From NCBI GenBank assembly GCA_947846985.1, contig CANTUZ010000011.1, forward strand, positions 30,375,589-30,439,588: a DNA stretch of 64,000 bases, written 5' to 3'. Below are positions 1-12,400 of this stretch, one piece after another. Both the position numbers and the translations under genes were made by a program. Every line of letters begins with the position of its first letter. The first letter of the stretch is position 1. The DNA comes from Fratercula arctica. Lineage: Eukaryota > Chordata > Aves > Charadriiformes > Alcidae. The notes under the pieces are model-generated. The model had not been told where the DNA came from. It searched no databases and saw only the letters and a program-made list of their open reading frames with translations.

Positions 1-3000
1 ATAGTTTTGTTTCTGAAGGCAGACAGTAACTAGTCATGATTTTCTCCAGAAAGGAAATAATATGAACTGTGCAAAGCCTAATGAACGGGAAGTGGCTGAT
101 TTATTGTGAAAATTTATAGCTTTCTGATGTTGCCTGGTTTTTATGTTAATCTCGTTGTGTGGACTGTGTGTTGGGGATAATTGAGAAACATGGAAGACAG
201 AATAGTTTTTTGTAGTCCCTAAATTATTATCTGGTGAGTGTAGATTGTAGATTATAACTTTGATCAGCAGCAGCACCAGTTTCTTCTAAAACTTTTCCAG
301 AGTTCTAGACACTTTAATGTATCAAGTTATGAGGTATAATAGGGTTCAGAATAGAGTTGTGTTCTATACAAGATCGGCTCAAGGAGGGAGGGATTCCTTT
401 AAACCTCAAAGAGAAAGGACAGGAGGAAGCGAAAAATCAAAGAAAACCCAGCTTATGTATAGGGGAAATTCTCTCATTTGAATTCTGACCATAGATTTCT
501 TTAGTTATACCAAAGATACAGTGGCAACACCACTGCTGTATTTGCTGCTATTGCAGAAACTGGAATGCCACGAAAGACCTTCCATGCTGGGAATGATCAA
601 AAGTCCCCCCAGGTTTTTGGCTCGTCCTTTGGTCTTAAAATGCCTTTTGAAGAGAACATATGTGGAAGAAGTAAGAGCAGAGGACGAGGTGCCAAGGTTT
701 CTGCCATGGTGTCTGACTGTCACTGAATTTCAGGAGCAGCTGGGTACAGTGGGAAGTGAGCACCTTTGGGCATCCTTTGAGATGGCTTCCAAAGCCCTGC
801 TCTGCAACTGGCTTTGCTGCAGGTTTGTCGTAAAATCTTTTTATTTTCCTCCTTGTCTTCATGAACAGTGAATTATGCATGATCCATCTCTCCATATTGA
901 CCCCAGATTAGAAAGGAGCAGCCATGCTGCTCCGAAATAGTTATTTTATTAGGGGTTCTGCTGCAGTCTTTTTAGGGGAGCACTGTAGCATGTACCAAGC
1001 TGATGCCTGCAACATCTCTTTTTTTTAATAACAGGAATTAAAACATAAAAAAGGGTAAAAAAGGGACTTTAAAGGTGCATTATGTAAATTAATCTTAGGC
1101 TTCAGAGGAAGATTGGCCTTCCTGTGTTAAATATGCTTTTGTAGAGTAAAATATGTGTTTGTGTGTGAATTGTGTAGCACGTATGTGGTCGTGTTAACTG
1201 AGATACATTTATCATATATATTTGAATTCACCATCTCAGCTGGACTTTGAACTTCTGACATCTTCTGCTTAAAAAGAAGAAAAATCTGTCTCTGGCAAAA
1301 GCAAATTCTTCTTTCCAGCTCTCTACCCACAAATTAATCTTTTACATGACATATTTTTAATGTCATGCAGATAGCTGGGAAATCCACCTTCTTCCTTACA
1401 AAATTCAATGTGCCAGAGCTGAGGGCAGGATGGAGAGGATTTACCCTGCACCATGCACAGCTTTTCTAGATGCAAAGATGCTGGGTGTTTAAAAAGGTTT
1501 CCTAGAGAGCTTGAGAAACAAGAGCTGTATGTTACTGAAGCATGGAAATTTTTACCTACCCTATGAGAGGCCCACCTCTATGACTTGAGAAAGAACTATG
1601 CAATCAGACTTGAAAGCTGTCACACTCAAAAGCTCTCTCTCTTTTTTTTTTTTAGTGTTTTATTATTTCCTGCTGAGTTTCTATATCAATGCAAAAATAT
1701 GTTCCAGTACAGTGTATGTATTTTTATTAAACCAGGGTCTTTTTCTGTGCACCACTGTAGAAGAAGGAAAATCTGCAGAGGGCTTCAGAGACCACTGCTG
1801 GGAATGACCACTGTGTCTCCAGATGGACTTTAGTGAATAAGGATTATTTATGCTTGTAACAGCTAACGAGTCCCATTTGTGTTGGTTTTAGTATGGCTTA
1901 AACTTTTGCATACTGGACAGCAGATTTATTCTTGGTATAGTCTGGAGTAGCCTGGGAAGGGAACCCTAGTTGTGGCCCAGAACTGTGCTGGGTGCTGTAG
2001 ACACTTGGCACAGAATCAAATACGCAAGTTTATCGACAACATATGATGCAGCCTGGTGTAGAAAGGAAGGGACTCTGTGAAACAAATTGTTGGACAGTAA
2101 TCGGTGGTTCTGGCACCCTGACAAGCCAGTCACTGTCAGGAGGGTCTTTTGATTTTAGAGCATTTTAGAGAAAGAAGACTGGGAAAGGAATGCGTAGTAC
2201 TGATGGCTTCTCACCATGAATGCCCATCGGCATTATTGTGAGCGGAAGAGAATAGCGTGTAGGAGGATGGAGAAAACACTGCTAAAGGCAAATGGATGGG
2301 ATAAGTTGTCAGTGGATGAAAGAGCAATATGTAAAAGAGAAAGGCTATATTGACTTAGTAAGGTCTCAGATTAACTAGTGTTTAATGGTCCCTCTGTTTT
2401 GGAAAGAGGAGTTAACAGATTCCACTTTGGTTTTCTCACCATCGCTTGAACTCCCAATAAACTGGCCACAACTGTCTATAATCTCAGAAGCAGCAGAAGC
2501 AAAGGTAGGAAGCGATCTTGTGCCATTGCTCTGCTTTTTCATTCTTTCTGCATCAGGGAGATGAGGATTGTCTCCACCTTTCGCCCTTGGCACTCTTCCA
2601 TGTTGTTTTTAATTGCAAAGCAATGTGGTGCTTTTTCCTCAGCCGGAAGAGTTGGCACATAGTTCTTTTGTGCAACTGAGGCAATAAACTGCTGTATTAA
2701 TCACTTCCCACAAGGTAAGAAACAATAGCAGAACTGTTGCTTTTACTTCTCAGGTTTCTACTAAATAGTCCAACTTCCTGAAGACCTTAGAAGTGGGATC
2801 CTGAAACTGGATTTCAGTCCTTGTCTTTCCTGCCATCTTCTGCTTGACCTTGCCCCATTTGAGATACCAAAAATAAATTTCACTTGCAGTGTAATTCCTA
2901 AAATGTGGTCTTATTTGGAAGAAGGGTTTTAGAGAAACTTTGTGTCTCACGTACCTAGTAAAATCTCATTTAGGTTCAGGGAAAAGAACAGCCAATTTGC

Positions 3001-6000
3001 TCTGCTTGCATCATGAGCCATATGGCTTTTTGTGAAATGTTGCTAGATGCAAGCTACCTTTCCTCTTCAGCAAGATTAAAAGGAAAACCAAGCTAGGATT
3101 ACCTATTTGGGATGGTTAGAGATGGGATATGAGAAGCCCTTCAAAATTCCTTTTCTCAACGTTGCTTATTTTGCCAGCAGTACAAAGCATTGCATGTACA
3201 CGGCAACAGATAAAGGGAGTTTGGAAATCAGAGACCCAAACCAGTTTTTCAAAGTCATGGGGTTTTTTTATCTTTTGAGATTGACACTACTTTACTTTCC
3301 CTAAACATGCTTGTCAACATCAGTCTGGGAAAGCACTGCAGGAACAAAGATTTTAGAGACACTGTGTAAAGGCTGGTGAGTTCCCTAGTGTGTACTGGAG
3401 GACGGGGTTGCACTTTCTTCTTTTTCTGCTGAGGGATGGGAGACCCACGTAAAATCTTTGTCAAGAAGATGTTATAGTTAGAAGCAAACAGTCAGATGAA
3501 CTGCAGAAAATGAGCATTTGAATGCATTTAGCCCAGGGCAAAGGTAAGGTGAAATGAGTTTTCCTCATTTATTTCACCATACTTTAAGTAGTTGGTCTAA
3601 GGAGTGAGGTGCTGCAGCACAGCTGTGCTGTGGTCAGTGCTAAATGGTGGGAGCTGGATCCGAACACTTAAAAATCTCAGAAAAGCTCACCTTTTGTTGT
3701 TACCTTTACTTTTGAAAGCAACAAAGGTGGCTTGCGATGTAAACGCTTGCTGGAGTACACTTAAGACAGAACAAATGCTAGAACAGAGCAATCTTTCAGG
3801 TTAACGGTCTTTGCGATGGTGGCAATATTTCTGTACAGGGTTCTCTTGCAAGCCAGGCACAAAGCAAGAGTGCTTGGCAAGCAGAAAACCTCAACATTTG
3901 CAGTGGAGAAGGCTCTAAGTTTCCCTACTGGGACAAGGTGCCCATCAACTAAACAGCTGTTCTGCTCTGCAAAGGACACTGCCAAGGTTGTTAGTGTCTA
4001 CAAATTGAGTATCTTGCTGATGGTCTTTTGTGAAGTGTTTAATTTCTAGGTGAAGGAAAGAGGAGTGAATAAATTATCTTTTGTCAGATCTCTCCTTTGT
4101 GAAGTGCAGCCATGGTACTCCCAGTTTGGGATTGGCTTCCATACTTTTTAATTACAAAATTAAAATATTATAATGATTAAACTTTACTCGGGAGCAAAAA
4201 AAAAAAAAAAGCCCAAACCCTTTAGTTATAATGTGGGTCATGTACACACTAAGTATATTACAGTATGTTAAAAAACAAGGTCACTTTAATATGTCAGTAT
4301 TTCAAGGTGGTTCTACAGCATTTCTGCAGTCTGGTTGTGCTACCATGATTTCCCAACTGGTCCCATACTGCTACCATGAGGGAGAGAAAATGCCAAAGCT
4401 GTATGGAAAATTCTTAAATTCCTCAAGGATTGCTGCTAGAGTAGAATGGGCTTTGGGAAGATTTACTTATACGAGAAGCCTACACAATGCTTATCTCAAT
4501 GAATTGGGCAGCCAGAATTGTAACAGGATCAAGAAGTGATCCTGAGCCGATTCTCAAATGCTTTGGGTGTTTTTTCACTGTCAAATTTGACTTATTTTTT
4601 TTTAAGTATGAAACAATAATTTCCATTTTCATGAATATCACTCAAAATGTATGAACTGCAAGCACAGAGTTGGCTTGTTGAGATCAGGGAACGCAAATTG
4701 TATATGCTTATGTGATTTTCCTTTAAAAGACAATGGTGGATAGATTCAAAATTTGGAATTCATAAGAGGTTTCTTAATAAACACAGATGCAACCCAGAGA
4801 ACTTTCCCATTCCAAATTATATCGCTAGGATTTTTTAAAATAAAACTTGACCTACATTAGCAGTCCCATCTAAAATAGCACACCTTGCAGGTGATTTCCA
4901 TGTGATTTTATTTTCCAGCAGATTAACTGTGCTGATGGCAGAATTTCTTCTTTAATAATGCAACAAAAATGTAAGCAGGCAACGGTAACTCAACTGCCAA
5001 ACCGCAGCCAAAGGTTCATGGCCGATTCAGTTGATGGAAGAAACCTTGAGATTAGAAGAGGTGGCAGAAGATGTTGCTTCTGTCTTAGGGAGAGAACTGA
5101 CCCGTAGTATATCATGAAAATGCAACTGGGGAGAGTCTGCCCCGTGGCAAGTAGCCGGCATGTCTGGAGCACTGAGGAGGAAGCTGCTGGGAATGTACCA
5201 GTAAACCTGAAAAAACCTGTCCAGTTTTGAAGGAGTGTGCAAAGACACTGGAAATGGAAGAAGGAGACACGAGTAGATGGACAATCCCAGGGATAGGATG
5301 AAGTAGCTGAGGCTGTGTCAGATGAAGTACAGAGGGGCTTATAGTGATAAGAGCAGCAAGGAGGGGTTGACACCAGAATTCAGTGCCCCTGAGGAAGCCG
5401 CGTTAGTGACTCTGGGTTGATGATGCTGAGTTGATTATGCTCCTGAGGTAGGATTCATCAAACCTGACTGCAGATATATACATCTGAGCTAATGCTCTAG
5501 AAGCCCTTTAAGGCCAAGGAAGAGACGTTGATGGTCGTGGAGTGCAGCTCAGCTCATCGTAAGTGGTTGTTGGCCTGAGTGGTGCTCTGGATGAGTGTGT
5601 TTGTGTCTTGCCATTGAGAGCAAAGTGAGTCTGAAGCACTAGCTCAGTTTGAGATGTCTCCCTTGTCAGCTTCAAAAGCTAGGTGAGATAGATGCCACCT
5701 CCAGGACGTGACCCAAACCCTGCTGCAGATAATGACAAGTTTTTTTTGGTGGATGTTAAGGGACAATAGAGTTCACCCTTAACAGCAGCAGCGCATAATA
5801 GATCTCAATGGCAGAGCAGCAGTAGGAGAGGTTTCCAGCAGATAAGACTGAGCTGCTCTTTGCACGACTGACTGCTCTGAAAATACAGTCCATTTGGTTA
5901 GGTGCACACTGAGTGCTAATAAGATGGCTTTTGTTGCATTATTTCATGAGGTGGTGTCAAAGGCTGCAGAAGATCTTGTTAGTAACTGCAGGAGGACTCT

Positions 6001-7227
6001 GATATATTCTGATTTTGTTTTCTCTTCTCCCAAAGGAAAAGGGTAATTTAGTACTTTTCTCATGGGAACCGAGCGATGGAATAAACTCCAAGGTCACAAA
6101 ATCCGGTGACCCTGTTCCCCCAGGCAAACACATAATATCATTCCTTTCATAAGCTGATCAAATATTTGATCTCACAGAAACCTAGCAAACTACAGGTTAT
6201 GCTGACAAAAATAAAACAAGCTTTTGTAGGGAAGAAAGAAGCATTGCTCTATGCCTTTCCCTAGCTCTTTTGTTTGTTGTTTTATGCACTGTGGTGTCAG
6301 TACTCAGGGCTTTACTGAAGCTGTAAATACAGGTTTTAAGAGAAGATTTGGATTTATTTAGTATTTGAACATCTTTGTGCTGTCCATGGCAATTCTCGCC
6401 TATCTCCTCCTGGCTTTGAAACGGCAGTCATGTTTATAAATGGCTTTAAGATAATTGATGAAAGAGATGATTTGCATGAAGAACAAAGTAGTGCAGAAAC
6501 TTTGGATGAGACCTATCCACACCTTTCTGACGCTTGGGGAAATCTAACATGAAAAGGGGAAAAGGTTTTTTGTTGGTTTGTTTTTTGGTTTGTTTTTTTT
6601 TCCCCTCCGCTTCCACATGCCTTTGTTCTCGCTTGTGGACGATGCCTATAAACCTTAACCGCTGTATTCCCAAGCAGACATTCAAAAAGTAACCAGTTGG
6701 TCAGAAGTACAAATAAACTGTATCAGATTAAATAAGTGAAATAAGATACCGGAATTGATATTCCCCATTAATAGAAATCACCTTTCCTCATTACCCCGGA
6801 GAGACGGCTAGCTGGGTTCAGGGTATGTCCTTGCAAGAAGGCTCGAGTGCAAATCCCTGGCAGCTCCCCCAGAGCATCAGTGGCTTGTGGTAATACAAGC
6901 TGGAAGGTTAAAAATAGACCTAAAAATGAAGTGTTTGCTTGAGAAATAGGTGTAAAGATTTATTGAAGGTTTAGGGCTGATCACATAGCTTTCTGTGTGT
7001 TTTCTCTTTTTCTTTTTAACTGTAAAAGAACCAAGCAGTTGCTCACAATGTAATGAAGAGAAGAACTCTGAAATTGGAAGGAAATTAGTCAAGTCCTCTA
7101 TTGATTTATTTCTTTCAGGTTAGTTACTGTAAATTCAGCTTTGTAGTGAATTGCATACCACTTCCAAAAGCCAAACTGGAAAAAAACTCTGGGACCGAGA
7201 AGCGACCAAACTTTCCTGACACTAATG
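1..7227. other. MAGI1 upstream intron, no gene seen
   Basis: AT-rich single-copy-looking DNA with many stops in all frames. The open frames of 60-130 codons here have no recognisable family motifs and no splice partners. Visible simple sequence: a pyrimidine/T tract at about 1629-1653, an A tract at about 4197-4210, and a T/G-rich stretch of repeated GTTTTTT-like units at about 6565-6602. It is assigned to the intron because the first MAGI1 exon in the window starts with a split codon at 30274. Confidence 0.7.
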
Positions 7228-7690
7228 TTTGAAAGAGGGCTGGGGCCGGGAGCTTATGCTGATGTGTTGTGAAGCGCTGCTGCGTGTTTTGGAGAGGCGA
7301 GGATGCTTCTCGGGCGGTACGGAGCACCGCCACGCCGCAGACGCTGCGAGGGGCGCAGGCAGGGGTGCGGGCGGCAGCCACGCTTTGCCATCTCGCCTTC
7401 GCGTTGCTCCGAAACCCTCGCCGCGCAGAGTTTGCCGCCGGCTTGCCTTTTCCAGGCGGAAGCCCTTCCAGGTGCCAGGTCTGCGTTGCCTGCTCCTCAC
7501 TTGGGAAGGTTTTTCTCGCCTCGCACTTCTTTTCTTTGCTTGACATTTCTTTTGGTGTCTGTGCGTTCGGGGTGGACGCGGGGCTGCGTTCCCCCTCCCG
7601 CTGCCATTTGGCCACGGTGCTGGCAGTCGCTGGTCGACAGAAGCTGATGATTGATGTCACGGCTGGGAGCAAACAGCCGCTGATTTGATT
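7228..7690. promoter_or_regulatory. Intragenic CpG island, candidate alternative promoter
   Basis: I count about 38 CpG dinucleotides between roughly 7261 and 7680, close to what base composition alone would give, in DNA that is about 60% or more G+C. The surrounding intron is AT-rich and CpG-poor. Such preserved CpG density implies little germline methylation, which is usual for promoters or active enhancers. A CRE-like TGATGTCA lies near the right edge (about 7652-7659). No strong GTAAG or GTGAG donor is present on the + strand, so a spliced first exon is not obvious. Overlapping open frames on both strands are explained by the high GC content. Confidence 0.6.
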
Positions 7691-8989
7691 ATTACTGTTT
7701 CATCTCCTAACCTTTTGGAGCATTATGGGAATATTTATTCACCTAGTCACGCTTAATGGCATTTGGTGCAGTACTTCCCCAGGAGCAATGAAGGAGTGGT
7801 ATTGTACAGAGGTAGTTTAGAAATTCCCGTTCTTGTTCTGTGCATTTCTTTACAGATACGGGGAGAGAAGCAAAGAAGATCTTGCTCTATGAGGGAATGG
7901 AAAATTTGGCTATTTGACTGGGAGCAGTTACAGACATACATGTGCAATATGTTAATAAAGTAATTGTGCTATGTTGCTATAAAGAGGATGGCTTCATTAT
8001 AAAATTCTTGTTTTAATACTGTCATTATAGCAGATGTATAGCATATGAACTAATTTGCATGCAGATAAGGAGGCTCTGACAGCTTGGTAGCATAATTACT
8101 GCATAGCATGCAGCTCACTAGTGCTGGGAGCTGAAGCTGTTACTGGAGGGGTTCTCATGGGACTAATTATGTTGGCTTTGTTAAATTTAAAATAGTATAT
8201 AGCCAGGAAAGAGACCCCTCTCCTGTGCTCCGTGGTGTTGTGTACAATAAGTTACAGAAGCCTTGAACTGCTGCAGCCATTTTAAGCCATGCAAATGCCT
8301 GGATCTCAGCACCTCCCAGCATAGAGGAGCAACGGAATTTTGTTTAGCCAGGGAGCCTGTATCAGCTTTCAAACAAAAGGTTCTAAAACTCTGATACTTC
8401 TGTACGTTAAAACTCCAGTTAGGTCTTTTTGATAAGTGAACAAAACTGTAGCTGCAGTAACTTTGTTTTGTTCAGTATGTGATGAAAGTGGATGCTGAAT
8501 GTGTGAACTGGTGAATGGATTCTCTCCCCCCTCCCTGGTGCGCCTATTGCTTTGCTTCACTGTATCTGTGTCTTAGTGATTTGTCTCCACTTAATTTCAA
8601 GCATATTTCTGCTTTTTTTTTTTCCTTTGCTTTGACTGTGTCTGCAGTTTTTAAAGATCTTATTATTGAGGTTCCTTTATAGATTTCAAAATGTTTAATT
8701 CATTTCCAGGCCATTATAAACTGAAGGCATTTTATTTTCCTGAGGAAATCACAGGAGATTATTTTTCCCCTGTTACATATCCCTCCTGCTACTGTCAGAT
8801 TAGCTTGCAGAGAAGGGAGGAATTTGTGAATGCACAGTTGGCTTTGATTATGTAAGCTGGAAATTGGCGAACGGTATGGATTTATTTCAATTCCACTAAC
8901 TTTAAAAAGAAATACATGTTAAATTGGAAGTGCCTTAGGGCATCAAACAAATGGGAAGCCAACCAGAAAGTGTGTATTCCCTCCCTGAC
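7691..8989. other. Intron between two GC-rich blocks
   Basis: AT-rich intronic DNA with a T tract at about 8612-8624 and no recognisable repeat family or exon. I see nothing else in it. Confidence 0.6.
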
Positions 8990-9480
8990 CTTTCCTGCGG
9001 TGCAGTAGGTGATGCCGGGTAGCTGAGCAGACGGAGCTGCTGGGGTTGCAGGTTACGCCGGCGGGAGTGGGATGGTTTTGGCGAGGAGGGTGGGAAGGAG
9101 CCGGGGGACCGTTCTGTACCCAGGGACCAGGGCTGCCGCGGGCTCTGTGTCATCAGGGAGGGAAGGGGCTGTGCTGCTGGGCTGGGCGGGAAGGGCCAAG
9201 GGGAGCATCCCGCTCCCCGCCCTGTTGGTGACACAGCAGCAAGGGACCGGGTTGTCCGCTGAGCAAGGGGTGACGCTCCAGCAGGTCCTGTGATAATCTG
9301 CTTTGCCCAGCTGCCTGGAGATTTTATCCCTAACCAGCAGAGCTTGGCTGTCACTCCAGGAGGGCCCTCGCTCCGCAGATCCTCACCTGCCTCTCCTCTA
9401 ACTGCAGCAAGCCGGGATGGGGCTCGGCATGGAGCCGTGCTCCTAGAAAGCAGGCTGTCAGCATCGAGGGACCACCGAGC
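8990..9480. promoter_or_regulatory. GC-rich block, weaker CpG island
   Basis: The stretch is G/C-rich, with about 17 CpGs in the 300 bases from 8996 to 9290, roughly half of what composition predicts. It holds GC boxes such as gggcggg (about 9185-9191) and cccgcc. A 182-codon open frame on the minus strand runs through it, but its Pro/Ser/Arg-rich translation looks like chance in GC-rich DNA. It may be a partly decayed CpG island or a distal element paired with the one at 7.2-7.7 kb. Confidence 0.35.
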
Positions 9481-12400
9481 CACTTACCTCCTCTGGCCCA
9501 TTTTATGGGTAAGGGTGTTGTGCTCCACCATCTTAATATATTCTTTCCTTCAGGGTAAATGTCGCAAAGCCCCTGCATCTGTTTCCATAATACCCACTGC
9601 TAGACAAATATTAACTTGCATTTTTTCTTTTATGCTTAATATTTACCCAGGTGTTTTGTTTTGCAAAATTCGAGCTCATGCTTGTACGACCTGCTTGCAT
9701 TTTGTTAATCTGGGAATATAAATAGCCTGCTGGCATTACTGCTAATTTACAGTTTATGCTGTAGAGTGAATATAGTAACAAATTTTTTGAATGGTTTGTT
9801 AATCTTATCACCATTCATTATGCATTTATTAGTAGTAATTAGAAGCAGTCACTGTCACATTTAGAACTTTTTGTATCAATCAAACAAGTGTTTTTTGAGA
9901 AAACTATCATTTTATGGGAAATTTATTATGTATATGTTTTAAAAAATGAGATCTGGAAAGAGAAGGGGTACAGGAAAACACTGAGCCTAATGAACAGTCT
10001 TCACCAAAAGTTTTGTCTCTTCCTTCCTCCTCCTCCCCCCCCCCTCCCTGAGCAAAGTAAAAAGAGGAGGAAGGACGGAAAGAGTCTATCCCTCTTTAAA
10101 CAAAAAATTACTTGCTGAAACATTTTTATTAGGCTTTTTCCATATAGTATCAGAGATTTCAAGGCAATTTCTGCAGGTTATTCAGGCAGTTTTAATATAG
10201 TATCACACGCATGTTGTGATTTTTTTTTTCTATGTGCCTTCAGTTTTGGTGCTGAATTTGAGATACTTTAAAGGAGTTTGATTTTCAAGAAGTCGGGAAG
10301 GAGCACAGTTCTTTTGAAAATCAGTGCTGTGTGCTCTCTTGACTGGGTGCCCACTGTCTCAGTCACATAATCAAACCTTTCCCTGCCATCTGTGCTGCAT
10401 GTTCCTCCAGGTGACTTGCGATGTCCTTTTAGCCCAAGTCCTGAATGAGTCCTTTAGGTCTCTTGCAATCACATGAACAACAAAAGCAGTAAAAGGGTCT
10501 CTAAGGATTCATGATTGGACTTTGTTGTTGTTTCCTTACCAACTCTGCTGCTCCGTTTATGCTCTTTAGGCCTGCTGTTGACAGTTAGGAAGCAGATTAT
10601 CCAACACTTCTACATTTTCCAGCCCAATCAGAGATTCCTCCTGAATCAGCAGTGCTTATTATCTCCAACTGTACATAATTATGGTAGAGAGGTTGCACCA
10701 CTATAACTGGATAATGTCAGCATTTCTATTACAGCCCTGTACTTTGAGTATCCTGAAATGTGGATATAAAAACTCACTTTAGCTTTATAGTCTTTCCCAT
10801 GGTGAGAGATGAAGTGTGTGCAATCAGCCTTAAAGCAGTTAGAGAAACTCAGAACAAAAAATTCTTCTCTGGGATGTCAGTTGTATAAAGGCGTTGTTTA
10901 ACCTGAGCTTTGCTTACTGTCAGGCTGGAGAGTGTGCAACAGTCTGCAGATTTGGGGCATAAAGCAATAAACATTTCTCTCCTGTTTAGAAAGCTTGTTA
11001 CTAACCGGGGTCAATGACATTTTTGCAAAAGTATTAAGCATCTGAAGTTAGTGAATGGCTGTGAAAAGATCCATAGTGCACAAACACAGGAGGATTTGCA
11101 GGTTGGTGCAGCAAATGAAAAAAAAAAAAAAAAAAAAAAAAAATGATGTGAGTTCCGGTATTTAAAATCTAGTAAGTGCGCCAAAATGTCATGAATATTT
11201 ACTGAGAGTGGGGAATGGCTCCTGCAGAGCTAATTGAAACATCTGAGTATACACATTTAACAATCTAATAATACAGTTGTATAAAAACTTTTATATATAT
11301 TAATCAGTTATGAAAATGGTAGTTGATGTGTGAGTCTGTTTTACAAAGGTCAACTTTTCACAGTTTTTCTTTAAGTTTTTAGTGGAATTTTTAACCCTTT
11401 CTCACTGCAAAGTCTGCCCTCTTCCTCCTGTTACCCCCAGCCCCGTTTGCAACATGAATTCAGGGCAGGAGGCATTAACCTGGGTCCCTGGGGTCTCTGC
11501 AGTATGAACCAGCCTGATGTTCTCTAAAACATTCAATATGGTCTTTTTCAAACAGGAGAAGAGGGTGCTACTTGGGCCTCTGTTTAAGAACTCAGATAAG
11601 AGTTCTGTCTCCTGCTCTGCTGGTTATCATATTCATGCCAGCGAAGCGACCAGTGATGGTTGCAATGCTCTGGCTTGAGTTTTGACACACTTCTAATTAT
11701 AGCATATAGTGGTGTAAACTTCAGAGGTGATAACGAAGCCTGGACCCATCTGTCAGCAGAGCTTTGAAGGGGAAATGCATTCCTGTTCTGCACCACTGTT
11801 CCTTATTTGTATGTTTGTGGGGACCTAGGCTCGAGCAATCATGTCTTGCTTATTTTCATTGAGTTGAGAGGTGAAACATGCAGAGCGGAGATTTGTCATT
11901 TTATCAAGGTAATTGAGTATTAACCATTTGTGTTTCCTTTGGGAAATACATGAGGAGAGAGGCAAGGGCAGGAGGCTGTGTTTGTATGAGACCTTCATAA
12001 AAACTTGTTGCCTAGAAAGTGATGACAGGTCTTTAGTGTTCTGATGTCCCATGACAAACTCGCTGCTTCTGAGCTTGGGCTGTAGGAAGTGAGTGACCCC
12101 TGTAAAACGGCCTTAGTTATATTGCACAAATTCAGCATTCACAAAATGAGGATGCGCAGTGTGTGGAGAGGTGTGCAAAGTAAGGGAGGGATGGCTTTGA
12201 AGATGAGATAGAAACTTGCTCCAGGAAGCTCTTGGTGAGTGATGAGCATAACCCTGGTGTTCTCTTATGCTTTCCAAACAGAGGTGCGAACCCATTGTGC
12301 AGACCTTGACACGTTCTGCTGTTTGATCTTAGCATGTGAACCAAGCTAGCTCTCAGAAAGGGATGTAACATCATTTTTGCTTTTCCTTTAGATTGTCTAA

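Noticed and set aside
4231..4539. 102-codon + strand frame
   Set aside because: No domain, no splice sites or phase fitting MAGI1, and no repeat match; treated as chance.
7124..7672. 182-codon minus-strand frame, with several + strand frames of 92-139 codons in the same place
   Set aside because: They all overlap the CpG island, where few stops are expected. The translations are rich in Ala/Arg/Pro and show no domain.
8935..9483. 182-codon minus-strand frame
   Set aside because: Lies in GC-rich DNA; low-complexity Pro/Ser/Arg composition and no family match.
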